Assembly: GCA_019694685.1 (NCBI GenBank)
Contig: JAIBBM010000001.1
Span: 124,001-188,000, forward strand
Reading direction: 5' to 3'
DNA from: Leptospirales bacterium
Lineage (GTDB): Bacteria > Spirochaetota > Leptospiria > Leptospirales > Leptonemataceae
DNA: 64,000 nt
The position numbers and the translations under genes are program-made. Positions 17,611-26,719 of the stretch are shown piece by piece. The first letter of the stretch is position 1. Each line of letters starts with the position of its first letter. The notes under the pieces were generated by a model, which saw only the letters and a list, made by a program, of their open reading frames with translations, made no database searches and had not been told where the DNA came from.

Positions 17611-18506
17611 AGCAGAAGCTCTCGCTGATCACTTTCGCGTTCACGCTGATTTCTTGCAGCACGATCCAGACAACGGAGAACGAAGACCTCCAAAAACAGG
17701 AAAGAGAAAAACTCGAACAACAAACGCGAGAGGATCAAACACGCGCGGATCAGAAGAAGAGGTTCGCGGAGGAAGAAAAGAAACGGCTCGAACTACTGGA
17801 AACTGCAAAGAAAGACAGAGAGAAACTGGACGCACAGGAGAAAGAGAAAGCCAGGATGGCAGAAATGCAAAGACGCGAAGAAGCACGGAAAGCAGAAGAA
17901 AAAAGAGCTGCCGACGAACAAAAGAGAACGGATGAGAAAAAAACCGCAGAAATGCAAATAGCAGATCAAAAGAAGGAAGAAATCAAAAAACAAGAAGAGG
18001 CTGCACGGGCCGCCGCAGAAGAGCGCGAAAGACAAAGGATTCTGGAAGAACAAAGGCTGGCAGAAGAAAGAAGAAAAGCCTTTGAAGCAAGACAGAATCG
18101 ACTCGATCAAATTGATCCGGACAGAAAAGCATTCTTTCGCATTGAAATGCAAAACAAAGTAGGAAGTCTTTCCTGCCGCCGCGATAGTGTAATCATCTAC
18201 AGAAACAAAAGACCGTTACAATTTCAGGGCTATACCATGGCAGCTCTACCCGACGCAGATATAGATTCTCCCTTTTCATTTGGCGGAAAAGATCTGGCGG
18301 ACGCCTTGCGCGGCAAAAAAGGACACTTCGTAGCACTCGAGGACAGATCCACGACAAGGCCCCTCTTATGCGATGGAAGGAATGGGTCGTTCCGCATCAT
18401 CGACATGGATTCTGATGGAGAGGGACTGTGGCTTGGGCTTGAGATGGAGAATTCAAATGGAGAATTCTACAAAATATACACCGAGTCCGTTCCGCTCGGA
18501 AGATGA
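17607..18506 (+). CDS. Lipoprotein with TolA-like charged coiled coil
   Basis: A 299-residue lipoprotein: signal MKQKLSLITFAFTLISC with lipobox LISC (C17). Residues about 25-170 form an unbroken Glu/Lys/Arg/Ala-rich heptad-like helix reminiscent of TolA or other periplasm-spanning rods. The C-terminal domain (about 172-299) is globular, with Cys residues (LSCRRDS, LLCDGR) and a FSFGGKDLADAL segment. TTG start in a 4-bp overlap with the upstream stop. A long helix anchored by lipid suggests spanning between membrane and cell wall. No known family assigned. Confidence 0.65.
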   Translation: MKQKLSLITFAFTLISCSTIQTTENEDLQKQEREKLEQQTREDQTRADQKKRFAEEEKKRLELLETAKKDREKLDAQEKEKARMAEMQRREEARKAEEKRAADEQKRTDEKKTAEMQIADQKKEEIKKQEEAARAAAEERERQRILEEQRLAEERRKAFEARQNRLDQIDPDRKAFFRIEMQNKVGSLSCRRDSVIIYRNKRPLQFQGYTMAALPDADIDSPFSFGGKDLADALRGKKGHFVALEDRSTTRPLLCDGRNGSFRIIDMDSDGEGLWLGLEMENSNGEFYKIYTESVPLGR

Positions 18507-18571
18507 AGATAAATGCGCAAGAGTCCCTGGAAGCGAATTGACCCATCTGCAAACAAACCAAGCATGAACCC

Positions 18572-19528
18572 GTGACCGCACTGAAAATAAAAAGCGCCTG
18601 GTTCTACATTAGCTTTGCCTTCGCGTTGACCGCTTGCAGCGGCCAGATCAAGAACGGCGAACGCATCACAAAGGATCCGCTCATTCTCAAAGATCAAGAA
18701 GCCACCAGCAGTCAGCCGCTGCCGTGGAAAATGGTGCGAACTCCGGAGGCAGCCGCGCTCAATGATAGTGGTGTGGAGGCAGTCCATGATTTGCGTCTGG
18801 ATGACGCAGAAAAGTTGTTTGAAGATTCCATTCAAAAATCGCCGTTATACGGCCTTGCGTATCTAAATCTAGCACGACTCTACTGGGTGGCAGAAGAAGA
18901 AAACAATTCGTCAAAAGTCTTTGCTCGCCTGGCTGTGTCCGGAATCTCTTACGAAGACCTGCTCAAAACGGCGGACCGCCTCTACGAGTATTCCCGAACC
19001 AGAGAATCCGTAGCATTGCTGGAACAACTCAGTCAGATTCCGCAGGCAGGACACCTCCCATCTCTGCGGCTCGGGAATTATTATCTGGGTCAGGCCTTGT
19101 ATGCGCAGGCAGATGCCCACTTCGATCGCGTTCTCGCAAAAAAACCGGGAAACGCGGACGCGCTTTTCGCACGCGGCTTCATTCGTTTTCAGGCAAATGA
19201 TTTTGAAAGAGCGGCAAGCTTCCTTGAGGCGGCAAAGACAAATGGATCGCAGGAGCCTCAACTCTGTCGCCTTTATCTGCAGTCCCTGTTTCGCACAAAC
19301 AAAATGGAGAAGGCAAAAACAGAGCAGGCGAACTGCCGCGGAACTGATCCAGATCTGGCGGAAATCAAGATTCGCATATTGCTTGTGCTAAATCCGTTCG
19401 AGGATGTTTCCCGGATCGTCGCGGAATTGAAACAGGAAGACGCCGCGGCCCTTGAAATGCGCGTCTTTGGATCCAACAATCGATCCGCTCTGCGGCAAAT
19501 TCAGAAAGAACTAGAGCTGGGTTATTGA
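18572..19528 (+). CDS. TPR-repeat lipoprotein
   Basis: A 318-residue protein with a lipoprotein signal (FAFALTAC, C22). Several TPR-like units are visible: GVEAVHDLRLDDAEKLFEDS, PLYGLAYLNLARLYWVAEEE, LGNYYLGQALYAQADAHFDRVLAKKPGNADALFARGFIRFQ. It probably serves as a scaffold in the envelope. GTG start; 65 bases separate it from the coiled-coil lipoprotein gene, so it may belong to the same transcript. Confidence 0.7.
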   Translation: MTALKIKSAWFYISFAFALTACSGQIKNGERITKDPLILKDQEATSSQPLPWKMVRTPEAAALNDSGVEAVHDLRLDDAEKLFEDSIQKSPLYGLAYLNLARLYWVAEEENNSSKVFARLAVSGISYEDLLKTADRLYEYSRTRESVALLEQLSQIPQAGHLPSLRLGNYYLGQALYAQADAHFDRVLAKKPGNADALFARGFIRFQANDFERAASFLEAAKTNGSQEPQLCRLYLQSLFRTNKMEKAKTEQANCRGTDPDLAEIKIRILLVLNPFEDVSRIVAELKQEDAAALEMRVFGSNNRSALRQIQKELELGY

Positions 19529-19577
19529 TTGGGGTTTTTTTGCTTGTAGCGTCCTTTCCTATCGTTGCAATCGGACT

Positions 19578-20771
19578 ATGCGCATCGCCACTCTGGCCCT
19601 GTTTTTCGCACTTGTAAACTGCACCAGAATTCAAAACCCTTCTGAGCCACTTCCTGCATCGCCACCTGCACCGCAGAAATTCGACATTCCATCTCGTTCC
19701 TACTGGCCAACCGCCGGATGGAGAACCTCTAAACCGGAAGAGGAGGGACTGAAGCCGGAGGCAATCGCGAAGCTCAATCAGTATTTGTTCACACGCACCG
19801 GCGACGATCTGGATAGAAATGGAGTGCGCACAGATGGAGCCTTGATTATTCGCGGAGGAAAAATCGTCTACGAACGTTACGCACGTGGATATGATGAAAA
19901 TCGTCCGCATCTGATCTGGTCTTCTGCGAAAAGTTTCATTAGCGCACTGATTGGAATTGCAGTGAAAGAAGGGAAGCTCTCGCTTTCTGATTCTGCATCC
20001 AAATATTTCGCGGAGATGAAAGACGGACAAAAGTCAGAAATCAAAGTAGAACACATTCTCCAGATGAGCTCCGGGCTTGCATGGAACGAAGGATATGAAG
20101 CATCTCCTCTCGATTCATCCGTGATCGCCATGCTCTACACAGCCGGACGCACAGACATGGCCCGTTATACGGCAAGCTATCCTCTGAGATATCGTCCCGG
20201 TACCAGATGGTACTATTCGAGCGGAGATACGAATATGCTCAGCGCCATTCTTCGCAAGACAATGAGCGAAGAAGAATACCAGAACTATCCATGGGCAAAA
20301 CTCTTTGAGCCCCTGGGAATGAAGAACATGACTTTTGAAAGAGACGGGTCTGGAACTTTCGTCGGCTCATCTTATATCTATGGGTCCCCGCGGGAGCTCG
20401 CGAAATTTGGATTCCTCTATTTGAACGACGGTGTCTGGGACGGAAAAAGAATTTTGCCAGAAGGATGGGTCACTCTTTCGCGTACGATGGCCCCGGCTTT
20501 CTACGCACATCCAGAAAGAGAAGATGCCTGGGATGGCAACTACGGAGCACAGTGGTGGCAAAATGGAGATGCACCTGGCCTGAAGGCTCCATGGCCAGAC
20601 GCACCTATGGACACCTATGTGGCGAGCGGACACTGGGGGCAGAGAATCTACGTGATTCCAAGTCTGGATATAGTCGCAGTGCGCGTTGGAGATGATCGCC
20701 GACATCCACCAGAGGGCGGATTCTCAGACAATGAGTTTCTTAAATGGATTGCGCAGGCCGCAAAGAAATGA
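19578..20771 (+). CDS. Class C beta-lactamase-related serine hydrolase (lipoprotein)
   Basis: A 397-residue serine hydrolase of the beta-lactamase/6-aminohexanoate-dimer hydrolase/EstB superfamily. Lipobox LVNC (C15). Catalytic SxxK is SSAK (S115, K118). The second motif is YSS (Y213) and the KTG-equivalent is HWG in SGHWGQRI. RPGTRWYYSSGDTN and LGMKNMTFERD are family-typical. It may be a peptidase, esterase or amidase; true beta-lactamase activity is unlikely from motifs alone. Overlaps the following lipoprotein gene by 4 bp (ATGA). Confidence 0.85.
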   Translation: MRIATLALFFALVNCTRIQNPSEPLPASPPAPQKFDIPSRSYWPTAGWRTSKPEEEGLKPEAIAKLNQYLFTRTGDDLDRNGVRTDGALIIRGGKIVYERYARGYDENRPHLIWSSAKSFISALIGIAVKEGKLSLSDSASKYFAEMKDGQKSEIKVEHILQMSSGLAWNEGYEASPLDSSVIAMLYTAGRTDMARYTASYPLRYRPGTRWYYSSGDTNMLSAILRKTMSEEEYQNYPWAKLFEPLGMKNMTFERDGSGTFVGSSYIYGSPRELAKFGFLYLNDGVWDGKRILPEGWVTLSRTMAPAFYAHPEREDAWDGNYGAQWWQNGDAPGLKAPWPDAPMDTYVASGHWGQRIYVIPSLDIVAVRVGDDRRHPPEGGFSDNEFLKWIAQAAKK

Positions 20772-21211
20772 TCCGCAGACATTCTCTGCACATGTACGCG
20801 CCGATTGCTTTCGCACTCCTCTGGACTTCCTGCGCGATTGATGGATCTGATGTTGTTTCCGGCGGAGAGATGATTGATCGCATTCGCACAGCAGTGAGCA
20901 TCAAAGTTGGGATCTGCTATCCGGGAGATGCAAGCAATGTGCTCCTTGCAAAAGAAGTCACGACTCGCTTTGATCGCGGCCAGTTTTACTCCACCAAAGA
21001 CGTGGACAGGTGCATTCAGGATTTTGATGCCCTTCCGTGCGCTTTCTTTTATCAGAACTTTGGAAGGCAATCCGTTTCCCTCTTTGTAGGGAACGTGTAT
21101 GCATTTGTCTGTCCAAACTTGAGCGACAAGGAGTTCTTTAGCCCAACGTATATGCAGGGAAATTTCCCGGAATCATCTAGCACCAAACACAGCAGCACTT
21201 CAAGTAATTGA
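20768..21211 (+). CDS. Small lipoprotein, function unknown
   Basis: A 147-residue protein starting MIRRHSLHMYAPIAFALLWTSC, with lipobox WTSC. Four further cysteines (KVGICYPG, VDRCIQ, LPCAFF, AFVCPN) could form disulfides. It is coupled by an ATGA overlap to the serine hydrolase gene and followed 10 bases later by another small Cys-rich exported protein. No family recognised. Confidence 0.6.
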   Translation: MIRRHSLHMYAPIAFALLWTSCAIDGSDVVSGGEMIDRIRTAVSIKVGICYPGDASNVLLAKEVTTRFDRGQFYSTKDVDRCIQDFDALPCAFFYQNFGRQSVSLFVGNVYAFVCPNLSDKEFFSPTYMQGNFPESSSTKHSSTSSN

Positions 21212-21220
21212 GGAAATATA

Positions 21221-21541
21221 ATGATTAAGAAAACTATAGGAATCATCGCACTGTTTGCCGCCGCTTACGGCGTATTCTGGATCACAAGCAAGCGACATGA
21301 ACTCCGCAACTTTCCGGGAATCATTTCTTCTTTCTACAGCAAAGAAATGTGCTCCTGTTTATTCGTGGCAGGACAGACAGAGGAATTCTGCAACAACTAT
21401 GCGCGCCAGTGGGTGCCCATCCAGGGATCGCCTGTTGTGGACAGAGAAAGAAAGACAGTGCGCGTTACAGGGCTGTTTCGAACCAATGAGGCCGTCTACA
21501 CTGGAGAAAAAACAGGCTGCGTTCTTCGGTCCGGTGACTGA
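21221..21541 (+). CDS. Small membrane-anchored Cys-containing protein
   Basis: A 106-residue protein with one N-terminal hydrophobic segment (IGIIALFAAAYGVFWI). The segment KEMCSCLFVAGQTEEFC resembles a CS-x-x-FV-x-G stretch that I recall at the N-terminus of some proteobacterial serine hydrolases (memory, not checked). It lies 10 bases after the small lipoprotein gene and near a serine hydrolase gene, so a role with that hydrolase is possible. No known family assigned. Confidence 0.55.
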   Translation: MIKKTIGIIALFAAAYGVFWITSKRHELRNFPGIISSFYSKEMCSCLFVAGQTEEFCNNYARQWVPIQGSPVVDRERKTVRVTGLFRTNEAVYTGEKTGCVLRSGD

Positions 21542-21552
21542 TCCGAACGACC

Positions 21553-21578
21553 TCTCCGTTGATCTTCGCGGCCATGAA
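21553..21578. repeat. 26-bp direct repeat, copy 1
   Basis: Identical over 26 bases to 22393-22418, 840 bases away, in the same orientation. In copy 2 the sequence encodes the last residues of the SDR protein (FMAAKINGE). Here it lies between genes, in no visible gene, and looks like a stranded gene end. Confidence 0.85.
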
Positions 21579-21596
21579 CACTGAGTAGTTATCTTT

Positions 21597-22211
21597 TCAG
21601 TTTGGGCACGTACCTAGCTCTTCCTTAATCTCAAACCCAGACGTGTTCTGGAATCCTGACAATGCATCCTTGATCTGATCTGTGCTCATTTCACTGGCAA
21701 TCTCGCATCGAAATGTGGTTGGTTTCGTAGCGTAGTCTTCGGTGATTGTGATCTCTCCACCATAAGTAATTGCCTGGGGGCGCACTTTCATTCGAACTCC
21801 AACCGGGGCGAGCTTTGTCAAATTCATAGTCCCGCCGGAAACCGGATAACGGCCAGTAGACCGGATGCTCTGAATGACAATATCACCCGCTGCAAACTTG
21901 AGCAAGAAAGGGTGACTGATGTTGGCGCGGCGTTCGGAACCGTCGCTCAGGAAAAGAGTGGTTCCGTCATATACAAAATATGTGGAGTTCCCGGAACGTG
22001 CTCTCATACCCTCACGATAAAATGACCCGAGAGGTTCTTCTATTTTCGTTGCGTTTTGCACCTTGAAATAGCGCATCGAAAAAATCAGCACTCCGTCCGC
22101 TTTGTCAAGCGTATCCGTCGCACGCAGGTTTGCAGCCGATTTGCATTGAATAGAGAAAGCGAATAACGCGCCCAGAATCAGAAGGAAGGAATGCTTTGTT
22201 TTGTTCATCAT
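21597..22211 (-). CDS. Lipoprotein, function unknown
   Basis: A 204-residue protein with an N-terminal signal ending FSIQC (possible lipobox, C23). The mature part is beta-rich (DGVLIFSMRYFKVQ, TYFVYDGTTLFLSDGSE, GGEITITEDYA). No family recognised. It lies between the two copies of a 26-bp direct repeat, which suggests it was inserted or duplicated along with the end of the neighbouring SDR gene. Confidence 0.55.
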   Translation of the reverse strand: MMNKTKHSFLLILGALFAFSIQCKSAANLRATDTLDKADGVLIFSMRYFKVQNATKIEEPLGSFYREGMRARSGNSTYFVYDGTTLFLSDGSERRANISHPFLLKFAAGDIVIQSIRSTGRYPVSGGTMNLTKLAPVGVRMKVRPQAITYGGEITITEDYATKPTTFRCEIASEMSTDQIKDALSGFQNTSGFEIKEELGTCPN

Positions 22212-22382
22212 GCTGAAACCTCAAAAAACCTTAGTATTAAGTTTGGTTTTAACTCAAAGTCAACAGCATCATGATTTCGGGCAATCTGAAATCCAGATTC
22301 CGAAAATATCTGGACCTCCGGTCGAGTGTGATGCCGGTCTCCGAAGCCCTTCAAGACTCTTTTTTGCTGACACGAAGCCTGT

Positions 22383-23174
22383 TCAGCTACCTTCTCCGTT
22401 GATCTTCGCGGCCATGAATGTAACCAGAAAACGCGGAGTGAGCCTCAGAGAAAACGCAAGGATGCGATTGAACACTCCGTGAATCGCAAAGCGTCTTCCC
22501 GCCATCATTTTCGCGTACGTGAATTCAGCAACCTGACGTGACGTCGCGAGTTTCGCAAGTCGATCAATCAAGCTTCCGTTGAGTGATGCTGCTTCCTGAA
22601 ATCCGGAGCTCGTGGCTCCGGGCAAGATGCAAGTCACGCGAATCCCGGAACCGCGCAGTTCATAGTCCAGTGCTTCAGAAAAATGATTCACGAATGCTTT
22701 GGTCGCGTAGTAAACGGCCATGTATGGACCGGGCTGGAGTCCGGCTGTTGATCCAATATTCACAATGATTCCGCGACCGTGAGCGCGCATGGATGGAAGC
22801 ACCAGGCGAGTCAGATGAGTGAGAGCGTGCACGTTGGTCATGATCATCATGGACACTTTTTCCCAATCTGATTTCTCAAATGCGCCGTGGTCTCCGAATC
22901 CTGCATTGTTTACGAGCGCATCCACTGAGATCTTTTTGCGAGTCAGTTCTTTCAAGACTGCGTCCGCAGCCTCCGGCTCCGACAGATCCTTCCTAATTGT
23001 ATGGACTTTTACTCCGTGCGCGGCCAGCTCTGTGGCCGCATCTTTGAGTCTGCCTGCGTGCCTCCCAATGAGAACCAGATCGTGGCCTTTCTCTGCACAA
23101 ACTCTTGCGAGTTCGAGGCCAATTCCGCTAGAAGCCCCGGTGATCAGGATAGTTTTAAAGTCTGATGATCGCAT
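22383..23174 (-). CDS. Short-chain dehydrogenase/reductase
   Basis: Classical SDR of 263 residues: TGASSGIG cofactor motif, NNAG in LVNNAGFGDHG, catalytic S in NIGSTAG and YxxxK in YYATK. It resembles the DltE/YqjQ-like group with a hydrophobic C-terminal extension (FNRILAFSLRLTPRFLVTFM), perhaps for membrane or lipid contact. Only nine bases separate its start from the GTG of the divergent helicase gene, so promoters overlap the coding ends. The 171 bases downstream, before the lipoprotein gene, hold no recognisable gene. Confidence 0.9.
   Translation of the reverse strand: MRSSDFKTILITGASSGIGLELARVCAEKGHDLVLIGRHAGRLKDAATELAAHGVKVHTIRKDLSEPEAADAVLKELTRKKISVDALVNNAGFGDHGAFEKSDWEKVSMMIMTNVHALTHLTRLVLPSMRAHGRGIIVNIGSTAGLQPGPYMAVYYATKAFVNHFSEALDYELRGSGIRVTCILPGATSSGFQEAASLNGSLIDRLAKLATSRQVAEFTYAKMMAGRRFAIHGVFNRILAFSLRLTPRFLVTFMAAKINGEGS
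22393..22418. repeat. 26-bp direct repeat, copy 2 (inside SDR 3' end)
   Basis: Same 26 bases as 21553-21578. The identity stops within the final codons of the SDR gene on one side and inside FMAAK on the other. Confidence 0.85.
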
Positions 23175-23183
23175 GGAGGCGTT

Positions 23184-25955
23184 GTGCCGGAACTATCGGG
23201 ACAGGTCAAAGTGTTTCGCGCACACTTCACGGCAAAAAAACTTGTACTCCAGACGCAATCGATCAGCATTGCTCGAATGCAGGAACTTTTGCCGCTCTCT
23301 GCGGAGGTACGGGACGAACCGGTCACAGCATCCCAGCGCCTTTCCGAGTTCCAGTTTGCACCTGCAGGCACGGACCCCGGATTGGCCCTGCGATTTTTGG
23401 ACGCATTTCGTGTTCGTCTCAGTCATTCATTCGATCATCTCTCCAGTCTCTCCAACTCCCGCACACGTTTGCTGGCCCATCAAATAGAAGCGGCCCATAC
23501 CGTGGTCAATGCTCTGCGCCCGCGCTTTCTCATCGCAGATGAAGTAGGACTGGGAAAGACCATCGAAGCTGGGCTCATCATCAAGGAGTTAATGTTCCGC
23601 CGCGGATATCACAACATACTCATCTGTGTTCCGGCACCCCTTGTAGTGCAATGGCAGTCTGAGCTCAGGAACCGTTTCAATGAAGAATACACAATCCTTC
23701 AACGCTCCAACTATCGTGAAGTGATGGAAGGGAAAACCCGTCACATGCGAATCATCACGTCGATTGATTTCATAAAAAATCCACGTTATGCGGAATCCGT
23801 TCTCAGAAAAAGATGGGATCTGGCAGTGTTCGATGAAGCCCACAGACTGCGCCGGGACTACAACAAAGTTACGGTGGCTTATGCCTTTGCAGAACAGGTT
23901 GCAGAAAAATGCGAAGCATTGATGCTACTTTCAGCCACTCCATTTCGCGGCAAACTGGAAGAACTGTTCTACCTGATTCGGCTCATCGATCCGCACGTAC
24001 TCGGGCCGCTTTCGTCCTTTCTCCAGGAAGAAGCATCCGGCAGAACCGCAGATCTAAAAAGAAAACTTTCTCAAGTATTGATCAGACGCAGGAAAGTGGA
24101 GGTGGGAGGATTCACGAAGCGACACGCGCAGACGATTCGCTTCGAGCTTTCCCCAGAAGAGAGAGCATTCTATGACGAAACTACGGAATATGTCAGGCGA
24201 GAATACAACCTGGCTCTCGCAGAAGAGAACCGTGCAGTCGGCTTCGTTATGCTTGTATTCCAGAAACTTCTGGATTCATCCACTCGCGCACTCATGCGCG
24301 CATTGACCAATCGAAAGATGATGCTCGAAAGGCTCGTTGCTTCTTCGCAAACCCTGCCTGAATCCCCGGATGAATCCGAATGGGAAGATCAGGAAGCGCC
24401 GGAAGAACTGGTTGGGCGAGTGCGAGACAGACGGACATGGGCCGAGCTTCGCAAAGAAATCCTCACGATCAATCGTCTCCTTTTGCTGGGTCGCGCGATA
24501 GAAACTGACCGCAAACTCATCAAAACCAAGGAAACACTTCAACTTCTCAAATCGCGGGGCACAAACAAATTCGTAATCTTCACACAGTTTAAGTCCACTG
24601 TCGACTATCTATGCGAAAACCTCACAGAGTGGAAGGTGATCCCGTTTCACGGCTCCCTTAGAATGGCGGAGAAGGAACAGGCAATCGCGGATTTCAAAGA
24701 TTTCGCTGACATTTTGATTTGCACCGAAGCAGGCGGAGAAGGTCGTAACCTGCAATTCTCAAATGTGCTCATCAACTACGATCTGCCCTGGTCTCCTCTC
24801 AAAATCGAACAGAGGATTGGTCGCGTTCACAGATTTGGTCAAACAAAAGACGTTTACATTTTCAATTTTGCAACTCGCGATACAGTTTCTGAGAGAGTTC
24901 TCGAAGTTCTGACAAACAAAATCAAACTGTTTGAAGAAAGCATTGGCGCCTCTGATGCGCTCCTCGGAGCAGTGCAGGACGAAGTGGAGTTCCAGAGAGA
25001 TCTGATGGAATTCATCACAAACAAGAAAACGCGCAAAGAACTCAATGAAGAACTCGCAGCCAAACTAAAGACTGCAGAGAGCGGATATTCCAAGCTTCAC
25101 ACTCTCGTCTCTCCTTCCAGAATGAACTTCAACTGGGACGATTATTACGGTTACACGAAAAGAGAAAGAAGCATCAACTCAAGAACTCTGGAAAAGATCA
25201 CTTCCAACTATCTCGCAGACGTACCTCAGGCGGGGTCTCTCGAGAAATCGGGCGCAGACTATCTTCTGCAAAGGAACGGAGTGCGCAAACAGGCTTCCTT
25301 TGATTCGGAACGAGCGCTGGAAAGAGACTCGCTCGAATTCCTGGCACTGGGCCATCCTCTAGTAGAGGAGGCAGTGGATCATTATCTATCTCTCCCTGTT
25401 GGTAAGAGCATCCACGCCATTCGAGATTCACGCAATGGTTACTATTTCATCTACTCGTTGCGTTACTCCTCCAATACAATGGAACTGACGAGTGTGTTTT
25501 GTTCACAGGATAAGCCAGAAGAGCCGCTCGTTTTGCCGGATTTGATCCTCGCTCCGGGCCACGACGCAGTGGCGGCTTCATTCAACGCGGACGCAACGGA
25601 AAACATTCTACTCAGAAGAGCTGCTGCAGCCGCAGCAAAAGCAGTCGAACAGGATGCAGAAACGAGAAGACTGCGCATGGAAGAAACATTGAAAACAGTC
25701 TTCCGCAAAGAAGAACTCAAGGTGGAGTCAAGTCACAACAAGCATCTCAAAGGCCTCAGAGAAAAGCAGGACATCCAGAAGATGCGCGCCACCATGCATC
25801 CTGTTTTTGAAACAAGAGCAAGCCTGGCCAAAACAGAAAAAGAAATCTCGCGCACACAATCTGCGAGGCAAATCGATCTGGAACGAATTCGTCGAATGAG
25901 CAAAATAAAAGCAGAAATTGAACTTCTGCAAATCTATAGACTCATGGATCGTTGA
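23184..25955 (+). CDS. SNF2-family ATP-dependent helicase (RapA-like)
   Basis: A 923-residue superfamily-2 ATPase. Walker A DEVGLGKTIEAG (K125), DEAH (217-220), SAT (250-252), then C-terminal helicase motifs FVIFTQFKSTVDYL, TEAGGEGRNLQF and QRIGRVHRFGQ. This is the RapA/SNF2 pattern, but the N-terminal Tudor-like domains of RapA are missing. Instead there is a long charged helical tail (about 800-923). Likely remodels nucleic-acid complexes or recycles RNA polymerase. It is not flanked by methylase or nuclease genes, so a DISARM-type role has no local support. The GTG start follows GGAGG by four bases. Confidence 0.85.
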   Translation: MPELSGQVKVFRAHFTAKKLVLQTQSISIARMQELLPLSAEVRDEPVTASQRLSEFQFAPAGTDPGLALRFLDAFRVRLSHSFDHLSSLSNSRTRLLAHQIEAAHTVVNALRPRFLIADEVGLGKTIEAGLIIKELMFRRGYHNILICVPAPLVVQWQSELRNRFNEEYTILQRSNYREVMEGKTRHMRIITSIDFIKNPRYAESVLRKRWDLAVFDEAHRLRRDYNKVTVAYAFAEQVAEKCEALMLLSATPFRGKLEELFYLIRLIDPHVLGPLSSFLQEEASGRTADLKRKLSQVLIRRRKVEVGGFTKRHAQTIRFELSPEERAFYDETTEYVRREYNLALAEENRAVGFVMLVFQKLLDSSTRALMRALTNRKMMLERLVASSQTLPESPDESEWEDQEAPEELVGRVRDRRTWAELRKEILTINRLLLLGRAIETDRKLIKTKETLQLLKSRGTNKFVIFTQFKSTVDYLCENLTEWKVIPFHGSLRMAEKEQAIADFKDFADILICTEAGGEGRNLQFSNVLINYDLPWSPLKIEQRIGRVHRFGQTKDVYIFNFATRDTVSERVLEVLTNKIKLFEESIGASDALLGAVQDEVEFQRDLMEFITNKKTRKELNEELAAKLKTAESGYSKLHTLVSPSRMNFNWDDYYGYTKRERSINSRTLEKITSNYLADVPQAGSLEKSGADYLLQRNGVRKQASFDSERALERDSLEFLALGHPLVEEAVDHYLSLPVGKSIHAIRDSRNGYYFIYSLRYSSNTMELTSVFCSQDKPEEPLVLPDLILAPGHDAVAASFNADATENILLRRAAAAAAKAVEQDAETRRLRMEETLKTVFRKEELKVESSHNKHLKGLREKQDIQKMRATMHPVFETRASLAKTEKEISRTQSARQIDLERIRRMSKIKAEIELLQIYRLMDR

Positions 25956-25963
25956 AGAAAGTT

Positions 25964-26719
25964 CTATCTCTGAAAGAAAAGAGAACCGGCGCGACCCCAG
26001 AATGGATGAGCGTCCCCGGGTAATACCCGCAACAACTGATGGAATATCTGGCTGGCAGCGTGCACGGCCCCAGCACCAAGCTCGCCTGTGGCGCGTGCCT
26101 GCAAAAGCTCAGAGCGAAGCCCAACCAGGTCAGATACATCCTCTTTCAAAAATCGCAAATATCCAAACGCGAGGATGGCCAGTCCCGTCATTTCCCGACG
26201 AGGAATGGTCATACCGGCTCGCACATAATTTCGCTTTCGCAGCGTTACATATTCCTCTCGCTTCAGAGTCTGCTCCACACTCACGATGAAATGATCGCGC
26301 ACGCTACCTGTTTTCGAAACAAATCGCACAGTGTCTTCCTGCCGACTGGTCCACGTCTGCGAAGCATTGCGCGGAACTCTGCAAAGAGCCAGATCTTCGC
26401 CGGCCCACACTAAAACGTACATCACATCGCACTGCATCACATAGGTCTTTTCACACGTTAGGCGACCAGACGACAGATCGAGCGATCCTTTCAGATTTTC
26501 AAGCCTGCCTTTCCAGCCCGCCTCTGCGACGCAGAAGGCGGGAAACAGAGGATCTTTGAGTAAGTTTGTCCTTTCTTCGGGCCAATACTGGGATAGAACA
26601 AAATAGGGAACGTTATACGCAACCATACGAGGAAAGAGCTCACCCAGATCCCCCGTGATCGCCATGTCGTCTTCGAGACGACGCAGAAAGTCCTCTTCAC
26701 TTAGTTCAAATAGATTCAA
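25964..26719 (-). CDS. Conserved-looking soluble protein, function unknown
   Basis: A 251-residue protein with no signal peptide. Notable segments: LGELFPRMVAYNVPYF, VMQCDVMYVLVWAGEDLAL and RREMTGLAILAFGYLRFL. No catalytic motif or family recognised. It overlaps the upstream barrel gene by 4 bp (ATGA), so the two are probably co-translated. Convergent with the helicase gene across 8 bases. Confidence 0.55.
   Translation of the reverse strand: MNLFELSEEDFLRRLEDDMAITGDLGELFPRMVAYNVPYFVLSQYWPEERTNLLKDPLFPAFCVAEAGWKGRLENLKGSLDLSSGRLTCEKTYVMQCDVMYVLVWAGEDLALCRVPRNASQTWTSRQEDTVRFVSKTGSVRDHFIVSVEQTLKREEYVTLRKRNYVRAGMTIPRREMTGLAILAFGYLRFLKEDVSDLVGLRSELLQARATGELGAGAVHAASQIFHQLLRVLPGDAHPFWGRAGSLFFQR

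Noticed and set aside
23184-25955. Helicase as part of a DISARM-like or other defence island
   Set aside because: No methyltransferase, phospholipase D, DUF1998 or nuclease gene lies beside it; neighbours are an SDR and an unknown protein.
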